Assembly: GCF_011745365.1 (NCBI RefSeq) | Contig: NW_024468910.1 | Coordinates: 682,001-746,000, forward strand | Direction of reading: 5' to 3' | Length of the DNA stretch: 64,000 nt | DNA from: Cryphonectria parasitica EP155 | Taxonomy: Eukaryota > Ascomycota > Sordariomycetes > Diaporthales > Cryphonectriaceae | Position numbers and translations under genes: made by a program | Notes under the pieces: generated by a model | What the model saw: only the letters and a program-made list of their open reading frames with translations | Databases searched by the model: none | What the model was told of the DNA's origin: nothing | Shown: positions 48,008 to 59,836 of the stretch, in pieces | Numbering within the stretch: position 1 is the first letter of the stretch | How the letters are laid out: each line of letters starts with the position of its first letter

Positions 48008-49010
48008 ATAGCTTCTTCAGGAATCCCTTCATTCTCGCATACTCCTACTTAGGAAGAACTGATTAATCAGGTATACTAGCTTACTTAGCATATTCAGAAT
48101 CTGTATGAATAATAGCAAGCTCAGAGCGCTATTATTGCTAATCAACAGGCTTAGCTAGCTCAACACGCTCAACAGGCGCAGTTCACCTCTGCAGTTACCA
48201 ATAGTGCTGGAAAGGCATACAAGATGAACAAGCTTGCTATATACAATAGCAATCAGAAGATGCTGCATGAATTCCTTATCCACTGCAGAGCATACTTCTT
48301 GCATCATGCAACCCAGTTTACTATGAAATCCAAGAAAGTTATCCTTGCAAGAACTCATCTTGAAAAAGATACTCTTATCTAATACGAACCTTCTTTATGC
48401 AATTACTTAGAGTATCAGAATAACTCCGATATACATACTCAGAATATCAGAAATATATTCGATTCTTTCAAAAGCTTTAAGAAAGCTTTTAAGAAAATCT
48501 TTAGCAATTTCAACAAAGAATGCACTATAGCTCAGCAGCTTATGAATCTCAAGCAGACTAAATTAGCTTCTACTTATATAATTAGATTCAAACAGCTCTT
48601 AGCAAGATTCCTGTAAAAAGATAAGAATCTTATGAAATACTACTATAAGGAACTTAAGAATAATATTAAGAATAAGATTTCCAAGCAGAATTAGCTAGAG
48701 AACTTTGCAATGTTTTCCAATCAAGCAATCCGCATTAACAACTAATTATACGAATAATGAGTAGAGAAGTTTAAGAAGAAAGGAAGCTAGACTTGGAGAT
48801 TTCCAGCTAATACAAGCAAGAAACTTCAATATAAGAATAGCGATCGATATAGCAGCACAGCTCAGAGCAGCACTATGCATGCTGGTTTCATAAAGCTCAA
48901 TGCTACTAACAAGCAGTATAATAAAAGAAATAGCATTACTTGTTACAACTGCAACAAACAGAGATATATAGCATGCAACTGCTATTAATCTCAAAAGAAT
49001 AAATAGCAAC
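48008..49010 (+). pseudogene. A7 gag
   Basis: Frame starts at ATA GCT (48008). Gln/Ala-rich helix, capsid (KLAIYNSNQKMLHEFLIHCR near 48225), and AQQLMNLKQTKLASTYIIRF near 48535. The zinc knuckle CYNCNKQRYIACNC near 48950-48990 again has Tyr for His. Stops throughout. Confidence 0.8.
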
Positions 49011-50159
49011 TAGTTCAGAAAGAATGCTAGATGAATATCGCTTAGCAATAGAAACTCAATCAACTGAGCAAAAACATTCTCTTGAAGCAAGTATCGAATC
49101 CTGTTGATTACAGAAGTCTTAGCTGAATATTCTGCTATAATAATAACTGCTTAATATATCTCTTGAATAAGAAAGGCTCAGAATGGTTCTCTTAGAAATC
49201 TAAACATTGCAGACAGATAGCGATAGCAGAGCGAGGACATACGCTCAGCATCATGAGCAGCAACTCGGACTGCTCTAGCATCACGGAACAGAGCATTCAG
49301 GTGTTAGAGGAAGGACTTAGCAACAATACCTTTCAGCATTCTTCATCACCTATGCTAAGCACTACGATCAGAGATGTAAATAAGGGATAATACTCTCTTG
49401 ATTACTGGTACAAACACCTAAGCAACACCGAAAAAGCCTCTCAAGCAACAGAAGGATCAAGCCAGAACGAACAACCTAGCAGCCCGCCGAAGTCTCCCGT
49501 GAACAACATACTCAACAAGCTTAAAGAAAGATTTCCTTTCAGCATTAGGTAGAACAAGAAAACAACATGAATTAAGTATCTCATCTATGAAATAAAGCTA
49601 GAAAAGCTCTTCACTTATATTCCCTTGCAAAACATTAAAGCATAACAAAACAAGAATCCTTAGATCAGCTTACTTCACAACCTACATCACAAGCTAGCAT
49701 AGATCTCCTGCACCTATTATAGCTGCTGAACACACTTCTCGGAGAAGATGCAATACAAATAGTTCCCCGTTAGAAAACCAGAATAAATCCTTCAAGCTGT
49801 TAAGAAACAGAAACTCCGCTTCAGGAAAATTCTCAACAGGCAGCATTACAATACATATATCGAGCTACTAAACAACTGCCCTGAGCAATGCATGAATAAG
49901 AAAATAGAGTAGTAGCAATGCAGAATAACACTCTGCACAATTCATATTAATAACAAGATTTGTAACTAGCATTAATAGAAGAAAGATTAGGAATAATGAT
50001 GATATAAGCAAAAGCAAGCTAAGAAGCTTGCTCAAGAAGCAGCGAAGTAAGCTTAGAAAAACAAGCAGCTCTCAGCAATTCCAAAAGAATAGAATTGCTT
50101 ATAAAAGAACTGCAGATAATCAGATTAGAACAGTTTCTATATAAAGCTTTTAAAGCAGA

Positions 50160-53100
50160 TTATACTCATATCAAGTTTGATATATACATTCAAGAATACA
50201 AGTATAGCGCACTATTGAATAGTAGCGCTCAGAGAAACTTTATATTCCCATATATTATTAATCAGGCATAACTATAATAGAGATGAAAGAGACGCTCATA
50301 TACCCTCAGCACTATAAAAGAATAATCTATTACATATAACCAAGGAATAATTAATAAGAAAACTAATTATCTATCTATCTCAATCCAAGAATGCATAACC
50401 AGAGCTTCCTTTGATATCATGAATACAGCACAGCATGAGCTAATTATAGAACTTTCATAGCTCAAGGAGCACAATCCTCGAATCAATTAAACTACTAGCT
50501 AGATCTCCTGAGAACAAGCTGTATCCAGAGAGATAGTTATAATCAACGATGCAGGATGGAAGCCAGTGATTGAAGAATACTCGGGAAAAGAAGCTTTATA
50601 CAACTTCATATATACCTTCAAATCAGCAGAGCTGGCAGTTCAAAGAGAAGAACCAAGTGATAAGCGAATCCAAATAGTGCTAGAGCGCTAGCAGGTTAGC
50701 AAAACAACGGAAGCGAGACTCTCAGCACGACGGTTCGCCCCGGAGCGACAAAGAAAAGCTTCAGAAAGTGAATTATAGATCCACACAGGAAAAACCTCGA
50801 AACCAGGCCCTCGAGCGCTCGATCCAGCTCGGAGCGAACACTCAAAGCTCTCAAAAACATCACCAAAAACAATGAACGAAAAGAAGCACGCTCAACAGTA
50901 CTTACTGTTCCTTCAGATAGCAGAAACAGCATAAGAATTAGAACTAATACTCGCAAACATACTACAAGAATATTACAAGTTCAAGAAGCTATTCCAGAGA
51001 GAATTGGATATAGGATTATCAGAATACAGCTTATACAATTACAAGATCCTACTATAAGAAGGAAAACAGCCCAAGTTCTTCCTCATCTACGGATTAGATA
51101 AGCTATAGCTGAAGGCATTTAAGGAGTATCTCGATGAGAATCTCAAAAAGGAATATATATGATCATTGCAATTACCAGCAGAATACCCTATTCTGTTTAT
51201 ACTTAAGAAAAATAGCAAACTCAAGCTATATATTAATTATAAGCAATTTAATGATATTATAATTAAGAACTAATATCTGTTACTGCTTATTAAGGAATTA
51301 CGAGATAGATTGCAAGAAGCATAGTAGTTTATAGCTCTAAACCTAAAAGAAGCTTACAATCTGATCAGAATAAAGAAAGAAGAGGAATGGAAAACTGCTT
51401 TCAGAATATGCTACAAATACTACGAATACTTGATCATACTCTTCGGTTTAACAAATGCTCCAGCTTTATTCCAAGAAATAATTAATTACATTCTGTACAA
51501 ATACTTGAATCAGTTTATTATTACATATCTTAATAATATTCTTATTTACTCTTAAATACTAGAAGAGTATAGAAAATATATGAAAACAGTATTACAAATG
51601 CTTTAGAATGCAAAACTCCTTATAGAACCTGCAAAGAGTTACTTTCATATACAGAAAGTTAACTATCTCGGATTCACAATCAAGCCAGAATGCATCAAAT
51701 CACAGAAAGATAAAGTAAAAGCTATCAGAAACTAGCTAATCCTCAGGAATATTAGGAATATTAAGTCTTTTCTTGAATACATCAATTTCTACAAGCAATT
51801 CATTAAGAACTATAGCCAAATCGCACATTCTCTTATAAACCTTATCAAAAAGAATCAATTCTTCGAATAAACCTTCAAAGTATAAGAAGCTTTTAACGAA
51901 ATCATTAAGCACATTACCTTAGAACCAATTCTATATAAAGCAGATTCTTATAAACCTTTTGAAATTGAAACTGATATATCAGATTATATACTCAGAGAAT
52001 AACTTAGTTAGCAAGATAATCAAAAGCATCTAAGAATTATAAGCAACTTCTTAAAGAAGTTAAACAGCTTAGAAATCAATTACGAAATCCCTAATCAGAA
52101 GCTTATAGCAATAGTAAAAGCTTTCAAGAAATAGCAATACTACCTCATTAGCATACAGCATTCGATTACAGTTCACTCAGATTACAAGAATCTAATTACA
52201 TTCATAATAACTAAAGTTTTGAACAAGCAACAAGTTAGATAAGCAGAATTCCTCTTACAGTTTAACTTCAAGATTATATATTGCAAAAGCTCAGAGAATA
52301 AACAAGCAGATGCTCTTAGCAGAAAATCAGATTATTAAAGCACAGATTCCTTGAATATATAAAACATCTTTGCTTAAAAAAGTTAGAAAATCTTATTAAT
52401 GCATATAAAGAGCTGAATGCTACTTTCAGAATTAAATCTTCAGAAAAGAATCCAGAATTAATAACTCCAAATGAATAAAATAATTATATCAAGAATATAT
52501 ATAGTACATTAGCATATGAATATCAGAGAATTAGAGCAATTTATAAATATATTAAAAGATATTAGAATCTGCTAAGCTTTAGAAAAAGAATTGAAAACAT
52601 TTTATAATAATGCAATAGCTGCAAAAAGAATAAAACAAAAAAATATAAGCTTTATAAACTACTATATCCCTTATTAGTACTTATAATTATTTAGCAATTT
52701 ATTAATCTAGATTTTATTATTAAGCTATCTTTCTTACAAAAACTCTTAATTAAGATATAATATAATAGCATTCTAGTAATAGTTTGCAGATTAAGCAAGT
52801 ATATTTACTTTCTTTCTTATAAGAAGAGTAGTATAGCAGAGAAACTTATATATATATTCCTTAGAATAATTATTGCAAACTATAGCATATTAGAAGAAGT
52901 AATCTCTAATAGAAATAGAAAGTTTAATTCAAAGTTTTAAACTTTGCTTATAAAACAACTTAGAATATATTACAAAATATTTACAGCATTTTACTCACAA
53001 ACAGATAAATAAATAAAAAAAATAAATCAGATTATTAAATAATACTTTCAATACTATATTAACTAGAAACAGAATAACTGAATTAATCTATTACTTCTTA

Positions 53101-53753
53101 TATAATTTGCTTATAATAGCGCAAATATAAGTATAACAAAGAAATTGCTATTCTTTATATTCTATAAATATAATCTAATAGCTTATTACAAAGTACTATT
53201 AGAAGCAGATACAGAAGCTGCAAACAAAAGAATTAAGAAGATTAAGAAAGTTCAGAAAAAACTTTAATTAGAATTACAATTCATTTAGAAATGAATAGTA
53301 CAATATGCAAACTCCAAAAGAATTAAGAGATCAATCCTATAGAAAAGAGATAAAATCTATTTACTTTAGAAAAATATTAAAATAATCAGATTTAGCAACA
53401 AACTCGATTATAAGAAGTTGGAATTATTCAAAATCTTATAACAGATCTTCTTAGTTAATTACGAATTAGCATTATCTTATAGAATAAGAATATATCCGGT
53501 TTTTCATATCTTATTGCTGGAACTAGCAGTATAGAAAGCATTAATAAATAATATAGCAAAAGTGGAAAATAATAAGTCAGAATATAAAATAGAGAAAATT
53601 CTTAAGTATAGAAGCATAAATATTACAAGGGAATATCTTATTAAGTGGAAAGAATACTCAGCAAGCGAAAACTCATAAGAATTACAGAAGAATGTTGAAA
53701 ATGCTTAGAAAAGAATAGCTGAGTATTGAAAAAGGAAAGAAACTAGTACCTAG
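50160..53753 (+). pseudogene. A7 pol: protease, RT, RNase H, integrase, chromodomain
   Basis: Protease ALLNSSAQ near 50205-50230. RT about 51050-51830 with TYLNNILIYS near 51525. RNase H ends near 52330 (ADALSRK). Integrase 52430-53400, almost every Gln and Trp codon lost. The chromodomain at about 53560-53750 has stops at both Trp sites of the SENSWE block. The pol stop TAG (53751-53753) overlaps the antisense stop. This is one of the most heavily RIP-mutated copies, especially in integrase. Confidence 0.83.
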
Positions 53754-54395
53754 GATGGTTGCTTTGCCCTAAACCGAAACTCAGAAGCCTCGGAAGCTTC
53801 ATTCTTCAGAAAGCTCAACCAGTCAATCACAGAATTCCCCAAGTTCACAGAATTCCAATCAAAACTCTCAAAAGAGGAATCTTCAGCTGTAATAGCAGAT
53901 TCCTCAGTTACTACAGCCTGCACTTCAGCAGCAATACGCGCCCTCTCAGCTTTAGCTTCCTCAGCCTCCTCTTTCTCAAGCTTTTCAAGATTCGTAAAGC
54001 TTCAACAAATAGCCCGAGATATTCTTTCGCGCTACATCTTCTTTTGTTAATGCAGTTAAAGCAATTTTAACTCCAACTCTTCTATCTTATTCTTCAGCTT
54101 TCAATATTGAATAGAAGTAAGAAGAAGTTTAGCAGCATTCGTTGATTTCAGAATATTACACTTAGCGCAATTCTAAGAAACGCATTCCGAGTAACAGAAT
54201 GAATTATGAGGAGAAACAATATACAATTGCAAACTCTAACTGTTGCAATAAGAACAGGAATGTATATTGAAACTGTTTGAGAGAATAAACTGAAGAAGAA
54301 AGCTTTTCTGTTTTTTTTTATCAGAACGAGGATTCGAAGATTTCGGTTTCGCAATTTTGTTAATTCTATTCAATATCTCGATTAGGAAGACAAGA
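53750..54395 (-). pseudogene. A7 antisense gene, decayed
   Basis: Minus frame from about 54395 (HDLVFLIEILNRINKIAK) to TAG (CTA on plus at 53750-53752). The cluster CSYC...LY...CYSEC...NCAKC fits CX2CX7[C->Y]X9..CX2-3C. The helical part (KIEELELKLL, EKLEKEEAEEAKAER) and the tail SSFESFDWNSVNLGNSVIDW are well kept. Stops in the middle. Confidence 0.75.
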
Positions 54396-55276
54396 TCATG
54401 AATACAGAGACTTGCTAGAATACTTATGAAAGATTGTTGAAAATAACAACTAATAGAAGGAAGATGATATTATAATCTATTCAGTATGCAGATTATAAAA
54501 TAGATTACAAGTAATAAGAACTAAGTATTAAGAATTCAACGTTCTAATAAAATATTGATTATATAATTCAGGATTAGGATTGTAAAGGAGAGAGGATTGC
54601 TAAGCTCGCTAATGATTCCGATGAGCTTTATATCTAGGATCGCTAAGCTTGCTAACAATCCCAACGAGCTTCATACCTAGAATCGCTAAGCTCGCTAACG
54701 ATCCCAACGAGCTATACTGAAGAGCTGAATATATAAGAATACGTTCATTACTACTAGTGTAATGAGCACTGCAGCAATCCGAAGATTCCTAAGTATACGA
54801 AGGGGTTTATGCTAACAAGAGCGGTGTCAAAGTATCAAGTCCTTGAATACGGAACCGTACAAGTCCTAATAAGCGATGCAAGTGTTCACTGCCTTTGGGG
54901 CTACTCAGTGTATGAAACTGAATACTTAGATTGATAACTGAAGAGCTATGTACTGAATCCTTCTAATGGTAATGACTGTGTTCTTATATATCCAGCTCTT
55001 TAGTATGGATCACTGTCTGGCAGCGTCCCGCGGATCACTGCGGTGATTCGGGTGAGCCTAGTGAGCTGTGCTTCTGGTGCTTCTAGTAATCCATCCCTGT
55101 CTCCTTCCTAGGTTATGTAATCAATGCTTTGTCAGAATGTTGGGTTCTTGACATCTGGTCCTTGTTGCTCGTGATCTGTTTCGTGATCTGCATGTTGGAT
55201 GGGTTATAATATCATCTCCCTTCTATCAGTCGTTGTTCCCAACGATCTTTCGTAAGTATTCTGGCAAGTTTTCCGT

Positions 55277-56013
55277 ATGCCTGATCTTGCCTTCCTAATT
55301 GAGATGTTGAGCAGGATCGAGAAATCTTTTTCCAAGAAAACTGAACAGCGTAACCGTTTTTTTCTAGCTGTTGATCAGTTTGGTTTTGAGATTATGCCTT
55401 GTACTGCTTGCACTTCCTGGGGCCTGGTATGCAAGATGATGGATGATGCAAAGCGTTGTTCTCAGTGTATCCGTTGTGCTTGTTCTTGTGATGGCTGTGG
55501 GGTTTCTGTTTCTGCTCGTAAGTCCCCTTTTTCTCCTTTTCTAATCCCTTCGCTGATGCTCTTCTTTTTTCCTTAGTTTCGCGCATTATAGCAGAAGATA
55601 AGAGGCTGGAATCGAAGGAGCGGGAGGCGGAGGCAGAGTTAGAAGGGGCTCATCGTCGAGCGTTGGAAGTTCTTGACGAGGCGCGCGCGAAGATCTCGGA
55701 GTCCGCTGCCCGTCTTGCTCGCCTGCGCATCCAGCGTAGATCTCTTGCCTCTCGGGGCGCTCAAATGGTGAATGCGGGTCTCGAGTCTCTTGACGAGCTG
55801 GATGAGCGGGAACGTCGTGAGGAGGAGGAATGCAACCTTGCTGCATCGGTTCGTGAGGCAGTATCAGCTGAGAGTATTTTGGCTGAGGATCCCTTGTTTG
55901 ATGATTTTGACTGGAACTCTGTTAATCCTAGTGGGGCTGTTGTGGATTATTCTGGATTTTTGGGTGAGACGGTGGGCTCTGGGCCTCTCTCCGGGCTGGA
56001 GCGGTTGTCTTAG
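55277..56013 (+). CDS. A8 antisense gene: intact two-exon cysteine-cluster / coiled-coil protein
   Basis: Exon 1 is 55277-55517, intron 55518-55576 (59 bp, GTAAGT...CTAATC...TTAG), exon 2 55577-56013; spliced it is one uninterrupted frame of 225 codons. Residues 42-74 form CX2CX6CX8CX2CX6C (C42, C45, C52, C61, C64, C71) with extra Cys at 67, 69 and 74. The spacing matches a fungal Zn2Cys6 cluster but lacks the usual basic residues after the second Cys. Residues about 85-150 are Glu/Arg-rich and helical (LESKEREAEAELEGAHRRAL). The acidic tail has PLFDDFDWNSVNPSGAVVDY and ends GLERLS. It starts 65 bases inside the 3' LTR boundary, so that LTR may supply its promoter. Its stop overlaps the pol stop by two bases. 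Possibly a nuclear DNA-binding accessory protein; this is inference. Confidence 0.78.
55518..55576 (+). other. Intron in the A8 antisense gene
   Basis: Consensus donor GTAAGT, a CTAATC branch-like site 27 bases before the end, a pyrimidine stretch and TTAG acceptor. Removing it joins two open frames in phase; without removal the frame stops at 55574-55576. Confidence 0.8.
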
Positions 56014-59000
56014 GTGCTGGTCTTCCTTTTCCAATATTCAGCTATCTTTTCCTGAGCATTTTCAACGTTCTTCCGTGGTTCTCATGAGTTTTCGCTTGCT
56101 AGGTAGCCTTTTCATTTGATGAGGTATTCCCTCGTGCTGTCTGTGCTTCTGTGCTTGAGAATCTTTTCTACCTCATACTCTGGTTCATTGTTTTCCACTT
56201 CTGCTGTATTATCTGTTGGTGTTTTCTGTGCTGCTGGTTCCAGCAGTGAAATATGGAAGACCGGGTGTATCCTCATCCCATAAGGTAATGCTAATTCGTA
56301 ATTAACCGGGGAGATTTGTTATAAGATTTTGAATGGTTCCAACTTTTTGTAATCGAGTTTGTTGCTGGATCTGGTTGTTTTGATGTTTTTTCGAAGTAGG
56401 TAGATCTTATCTCCCTTCTGTAGAATTGGTCTTTCAATCCTTTTGGAGTTTGCATACCGCGTTATTCGTTCTTGAATGAATTGTAATTCTGATCGGAATT
56501 CTTTCTAAACTTTCTTGATCTTCTTAACTCTTTTATCTGCAGCTTCTGCATCTGCTTCTTGCAGTGCCTCGTGGTAAGCTGTTGGGTTGTATCTGTAGAG
56601 CGTGAAGAATGGTGATTTCTTCGTTGTACTCATGTTCGCGCTATTATAAGCGAACTGTGCGAGAGGCAATAGATTAACCCAGTTGTTCTGTTTCTGGTTG
56701 ATGTAGTGTTGAAGATACTGTTCGATAATCTGATTCATTCTTTCTGTCTGTTTATCTGTTTGTGGGTGAAATGCTGTAGATATTCTGTGGTGTGTTCCGA
56801 GTTGTTTCATGAGCGAAGTTCAAAACTTCGAGTTGAACTTTCTGTCTCTATTGGAGATCACTTCCTCTAGCGTGCTGTAGTTAGCGATGATCGTTCTGAG
56901 AAATGCATATGCAAGTTCCTCTGCTGTACTGCTTTCCTTGTAAGAGAGAAAATAAGCATACTTGCTTAGTCTGCAAACTATTACTAGAATGCTGTTGTAT
57001 TGCACTTTAGTTAAGAATTCTCGTAAGAGAGATAGCTTGGTAATGAAGTCTAGACTGATGGATTGCTAAACAATCGTAGATATTGGTAAGGAATGCAGTA
57101 GTCTGTAAGGCTTGTATCTTTCTGCTTTATTCTTCTTGCAGCTATTGCATTGTTGTAGAATGCTCTTAATCCTTTTCCTAAGGCCTGGTGGGTTCCAGTG
57201 TCTTTTGAGGCGTTCGTAGGTTGCTCTGACTCCCTGGTGCCCGTGTGCTGGTGCACTGTATATATCCTTGATGTAGTTGTCTTATTCATCTGGAGTCATC
57301 GATTCTGGATCTCTTCCCGAGGGTTCAATTCTGAGAGCAGCGTTCAGTTCTCTATGTGCGTTAATGAGATTTCCTGACTCGTCTTGAGCGAAGATGTTCT
57401 GTATATCCGAGGAATCTGCATCTTGATGGTCTAATCTTCTGCTGAGAGCGTCTGCTCGTCCATTCTCTGAGCCTTTGCAGTGCACAATCTTGAAGTTGAA
57501 TTGTAAGAGGAATTCTGCCTATCTGACTTGTTGCTTGTTCAAGACTTTGGTTGTTATGAATGTAGTCAGATTCTTATAATCCGAGCGAACTATGATCGGA
57601 TATTGCGCGCTAATAAGATAGTATTGCTACTCCTTGAAGGCTTTCACTATTGCTATGAGTTCCTGATCAGAGATCCTGTAGTTGATTTCCGGGCTATTTA
57701 ACTTCTTTGAGAAGTTGCTTACAATCCTTAGACGTTCTTAGTTGTCTTGCTGACCAAGTTGTTCTTCGAATACATATTCTGATACATCAGTCTCAACTTC
57801 AAAGGGTTTGTAGGGGTCTGCTTCATACAGAACTGGTTCTGAGGTGATGTGCTTGATGATCTCATCAAAGGCTTCTTGTGCCTTGGGGGTTTATTCGAAA
57901 GGCTGTTCTTTTTTGGTGAGATTTGTAAGAGGGTATGCGATCCGGCTGTAGTTCTTAATGAACTGCCTGTAGAAGTTGATATATTCGAGGAAAGATCTAA
58001 CATCCCTGATATTTCTGGGAATTGGCTAGTTCCTGACAGCTTCTACTTTGTCTTTCTGTAGCTTAATGCATTCTGGCTTGATTGTGAATTCGAGGTAGTC
58101 GACTTTTTGTATGTGAAAGTGGCTCTTTGCAGGTTCTACAAGAAGCTTCGCATCCTGGAGCGTTTGCAATACTGTTTCCACGTATTTCTTGTATTCTTCC
58201 AATATCCAAGAGTAAATAAGAATGTTATTGAGATAGGCAATAATGAACTGATCCAGGTGCTTATATAGGATATAATTGATTATTTCCTGGAATAATGCTG
58301 AAGCGTTCGTTAAACCAAAGAGCATAACCAAATATTCGTAGTATTCGTAGCATATTCTGAAAGCAGTTTTCCATTCTTCTCCTTTCTTTACTCTGATCAG
58401 ATTGTAAGCTCCTTTTAGATCTAGAACTGTAAACCACTATACTCCTTGCAGCCTATCTTGTAATTCCTTGATAAGTAGCAATGAATATCAGTTCTTAATC
58501 ATAATATCGTTGAATTGCCTGTAATCAATGCATAGCCTGAGCTTGCTGTTTTTCTTGGATATAAACAGAATGAGATATCCTGCTAATGATTGCAATAGTT
58601 GTATATATCCTTTCTTAAGGTTCTCGTCGAGGTACTCCCTAAATGCCTCTAGCCGTGCCTTATCTAGTCCGTAGATGGGGAAGAATTTGAGCTGTTTCCC
58701 TTCTTGTAGCGGGATCTCGTAGTTGTATAAGCTGTATTCTGGCAATCCTGTATCCAATTCTTCCTGGAATAGTTTCTTGAACTTGTAGTATTCTCGTAAT
58801 ATGTTCGCAAGTGTTGGTTCTGGTCCTTGTGCTGTTTCTGCTACCTGGAGGAACAGTAGGTACCGTTGAGCGTGCTTCTTTTCTGATAGCGTTTTCGAGG
58901 GCCTTGAGCGTTCGCTCCGGGCTGGAGCGAGTGCTCGAGAGCCTGGTTTCGAGGTTTTTCCTGTGTGGATCCACAATCCACATTCTGAAGCTTTTCCTTG

Positions 59001-59640
59001 TCGCTCCGGGGCGGACCGACTTGCTGAGGGTCTCGCTTCCGTTGTTTTGCTAACCTGTTGGCGCTCTGGCACTGTTTGGGTTCGCCTATTACTAGATCCT
59101 TCTCCTTGAACTGCCAGCTCTGCTGACTTGGAAGTATGTGTGAAGTCGTGTGAAGCTTCTTTTCCTGAGTATTCTTCAATCACTAGCTTCGATCCTGCGC
59201 TGTTGATTGTAACTATCTCTCTGGATACAGCTTGTTCTCATAAGAGCTAGCTAGTAGTTCAATCGATTCGAGGATTGTGCTTCTTGAGCTATAGAAGCTC
59301 CATAATCAGCTCATGCTATGCTGTATCCGTAATATCGAAGGAAGCCCTGATTATGCATTCTTGGATCAAGATAGGTAGATAATCAGTCTTCTTATCAATT
59401 ACTCCTTAGTTGTATGCAACAGATTGTTCTTTTACAGTGCTGAGGATGTATGAGCATCTCTTCCATCTCCATTGTAGTTGTGCCTGATTGATGATGCGTA
59501 GGAATATGAAGTTTCTCTGAGCGCTACTGTTCAATAGTACGCTGTATTTGTGTTCTTGAATGTATATGTCGAACTTGATGTGAGCGTAATCTGTTCTAGA
59601 AGCTTCACATAGGGACCGTTCCGGTCTGATCGTCTGCAGT
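56010..59640 (-). pseudogene. A8 pol: protease, RT, RNase H, integrase, chromodomain
   Basis: Protease YSVLLNSSAQ near 59530 (Asp to Asn, Gly to Ser). RT open for 231 codons from 59183 to 58488 ([35 protein letters not shown]); palm box YLNN at 58224-58235. RNase H/tether ends HCKGSENGRADALSRRLDHQ at 57485. Integrase: LVIVCRLSKYAYFLSYKESS (57005 down), [20 protein letters not shown] (56780), [17 protein letters not shown]. The chromodomain at about 56240-56013 is complete except that two Trp codons became TGA (LIK-stop-KGY and SENS-stop). The stop TAA (TTA on plus, 56010-56012) overlaps the antisense stop. Confidence 0.9.
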
Positions 59641-59836
59641 CCCTTTACAGGCGATTCTGTTCTTTTGGGTTCATCGAGGACTGTCTGTTCTTCTGAGCCT
59701 GCTTCGCTGCTTCTTGAGCAAGCTTCTTAGCTTGCTTTTGCCCATATCATTGTTATTCCTGGTCTTTCTTCTGTTAATGCTAGTTGCAAATCTTATTATT
59801 GATATGAATTGTGCAGAGTATCGTTTCATACTGCTA

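Larger units (their letters stand above)
47454..54757 (+). mobile_element. Chromovirus A7, main part (5' LTR to 3' LTR U3)
   Basis: Plus-strand family A element: 5' LTR 47454-47948 (495 bp), gag, pol, antisense gene and the first 290 bp of the 3' LTR (54468-54757), which is interrupted by A8. The LTR remainder is at 62264-62468. Target GCAGT (47449-47453) versus GCAAT (62469-62473), one transition apart. The U3 has three copies of the GGATCGCT-type module instead of two, in both LTRs, so the expansion predates insertion. Confidence 0.93.

Noticed and set aside
58811..59053. Plus frames opposite RT (also 25494-25748 and the minus frame 50696-50956) with hydrophobic, membrane-like character
   Set aside because: They mirror the charged linker before RT on the coding strand; the same shadow recurs in each copy, and no start or control signals are seen.
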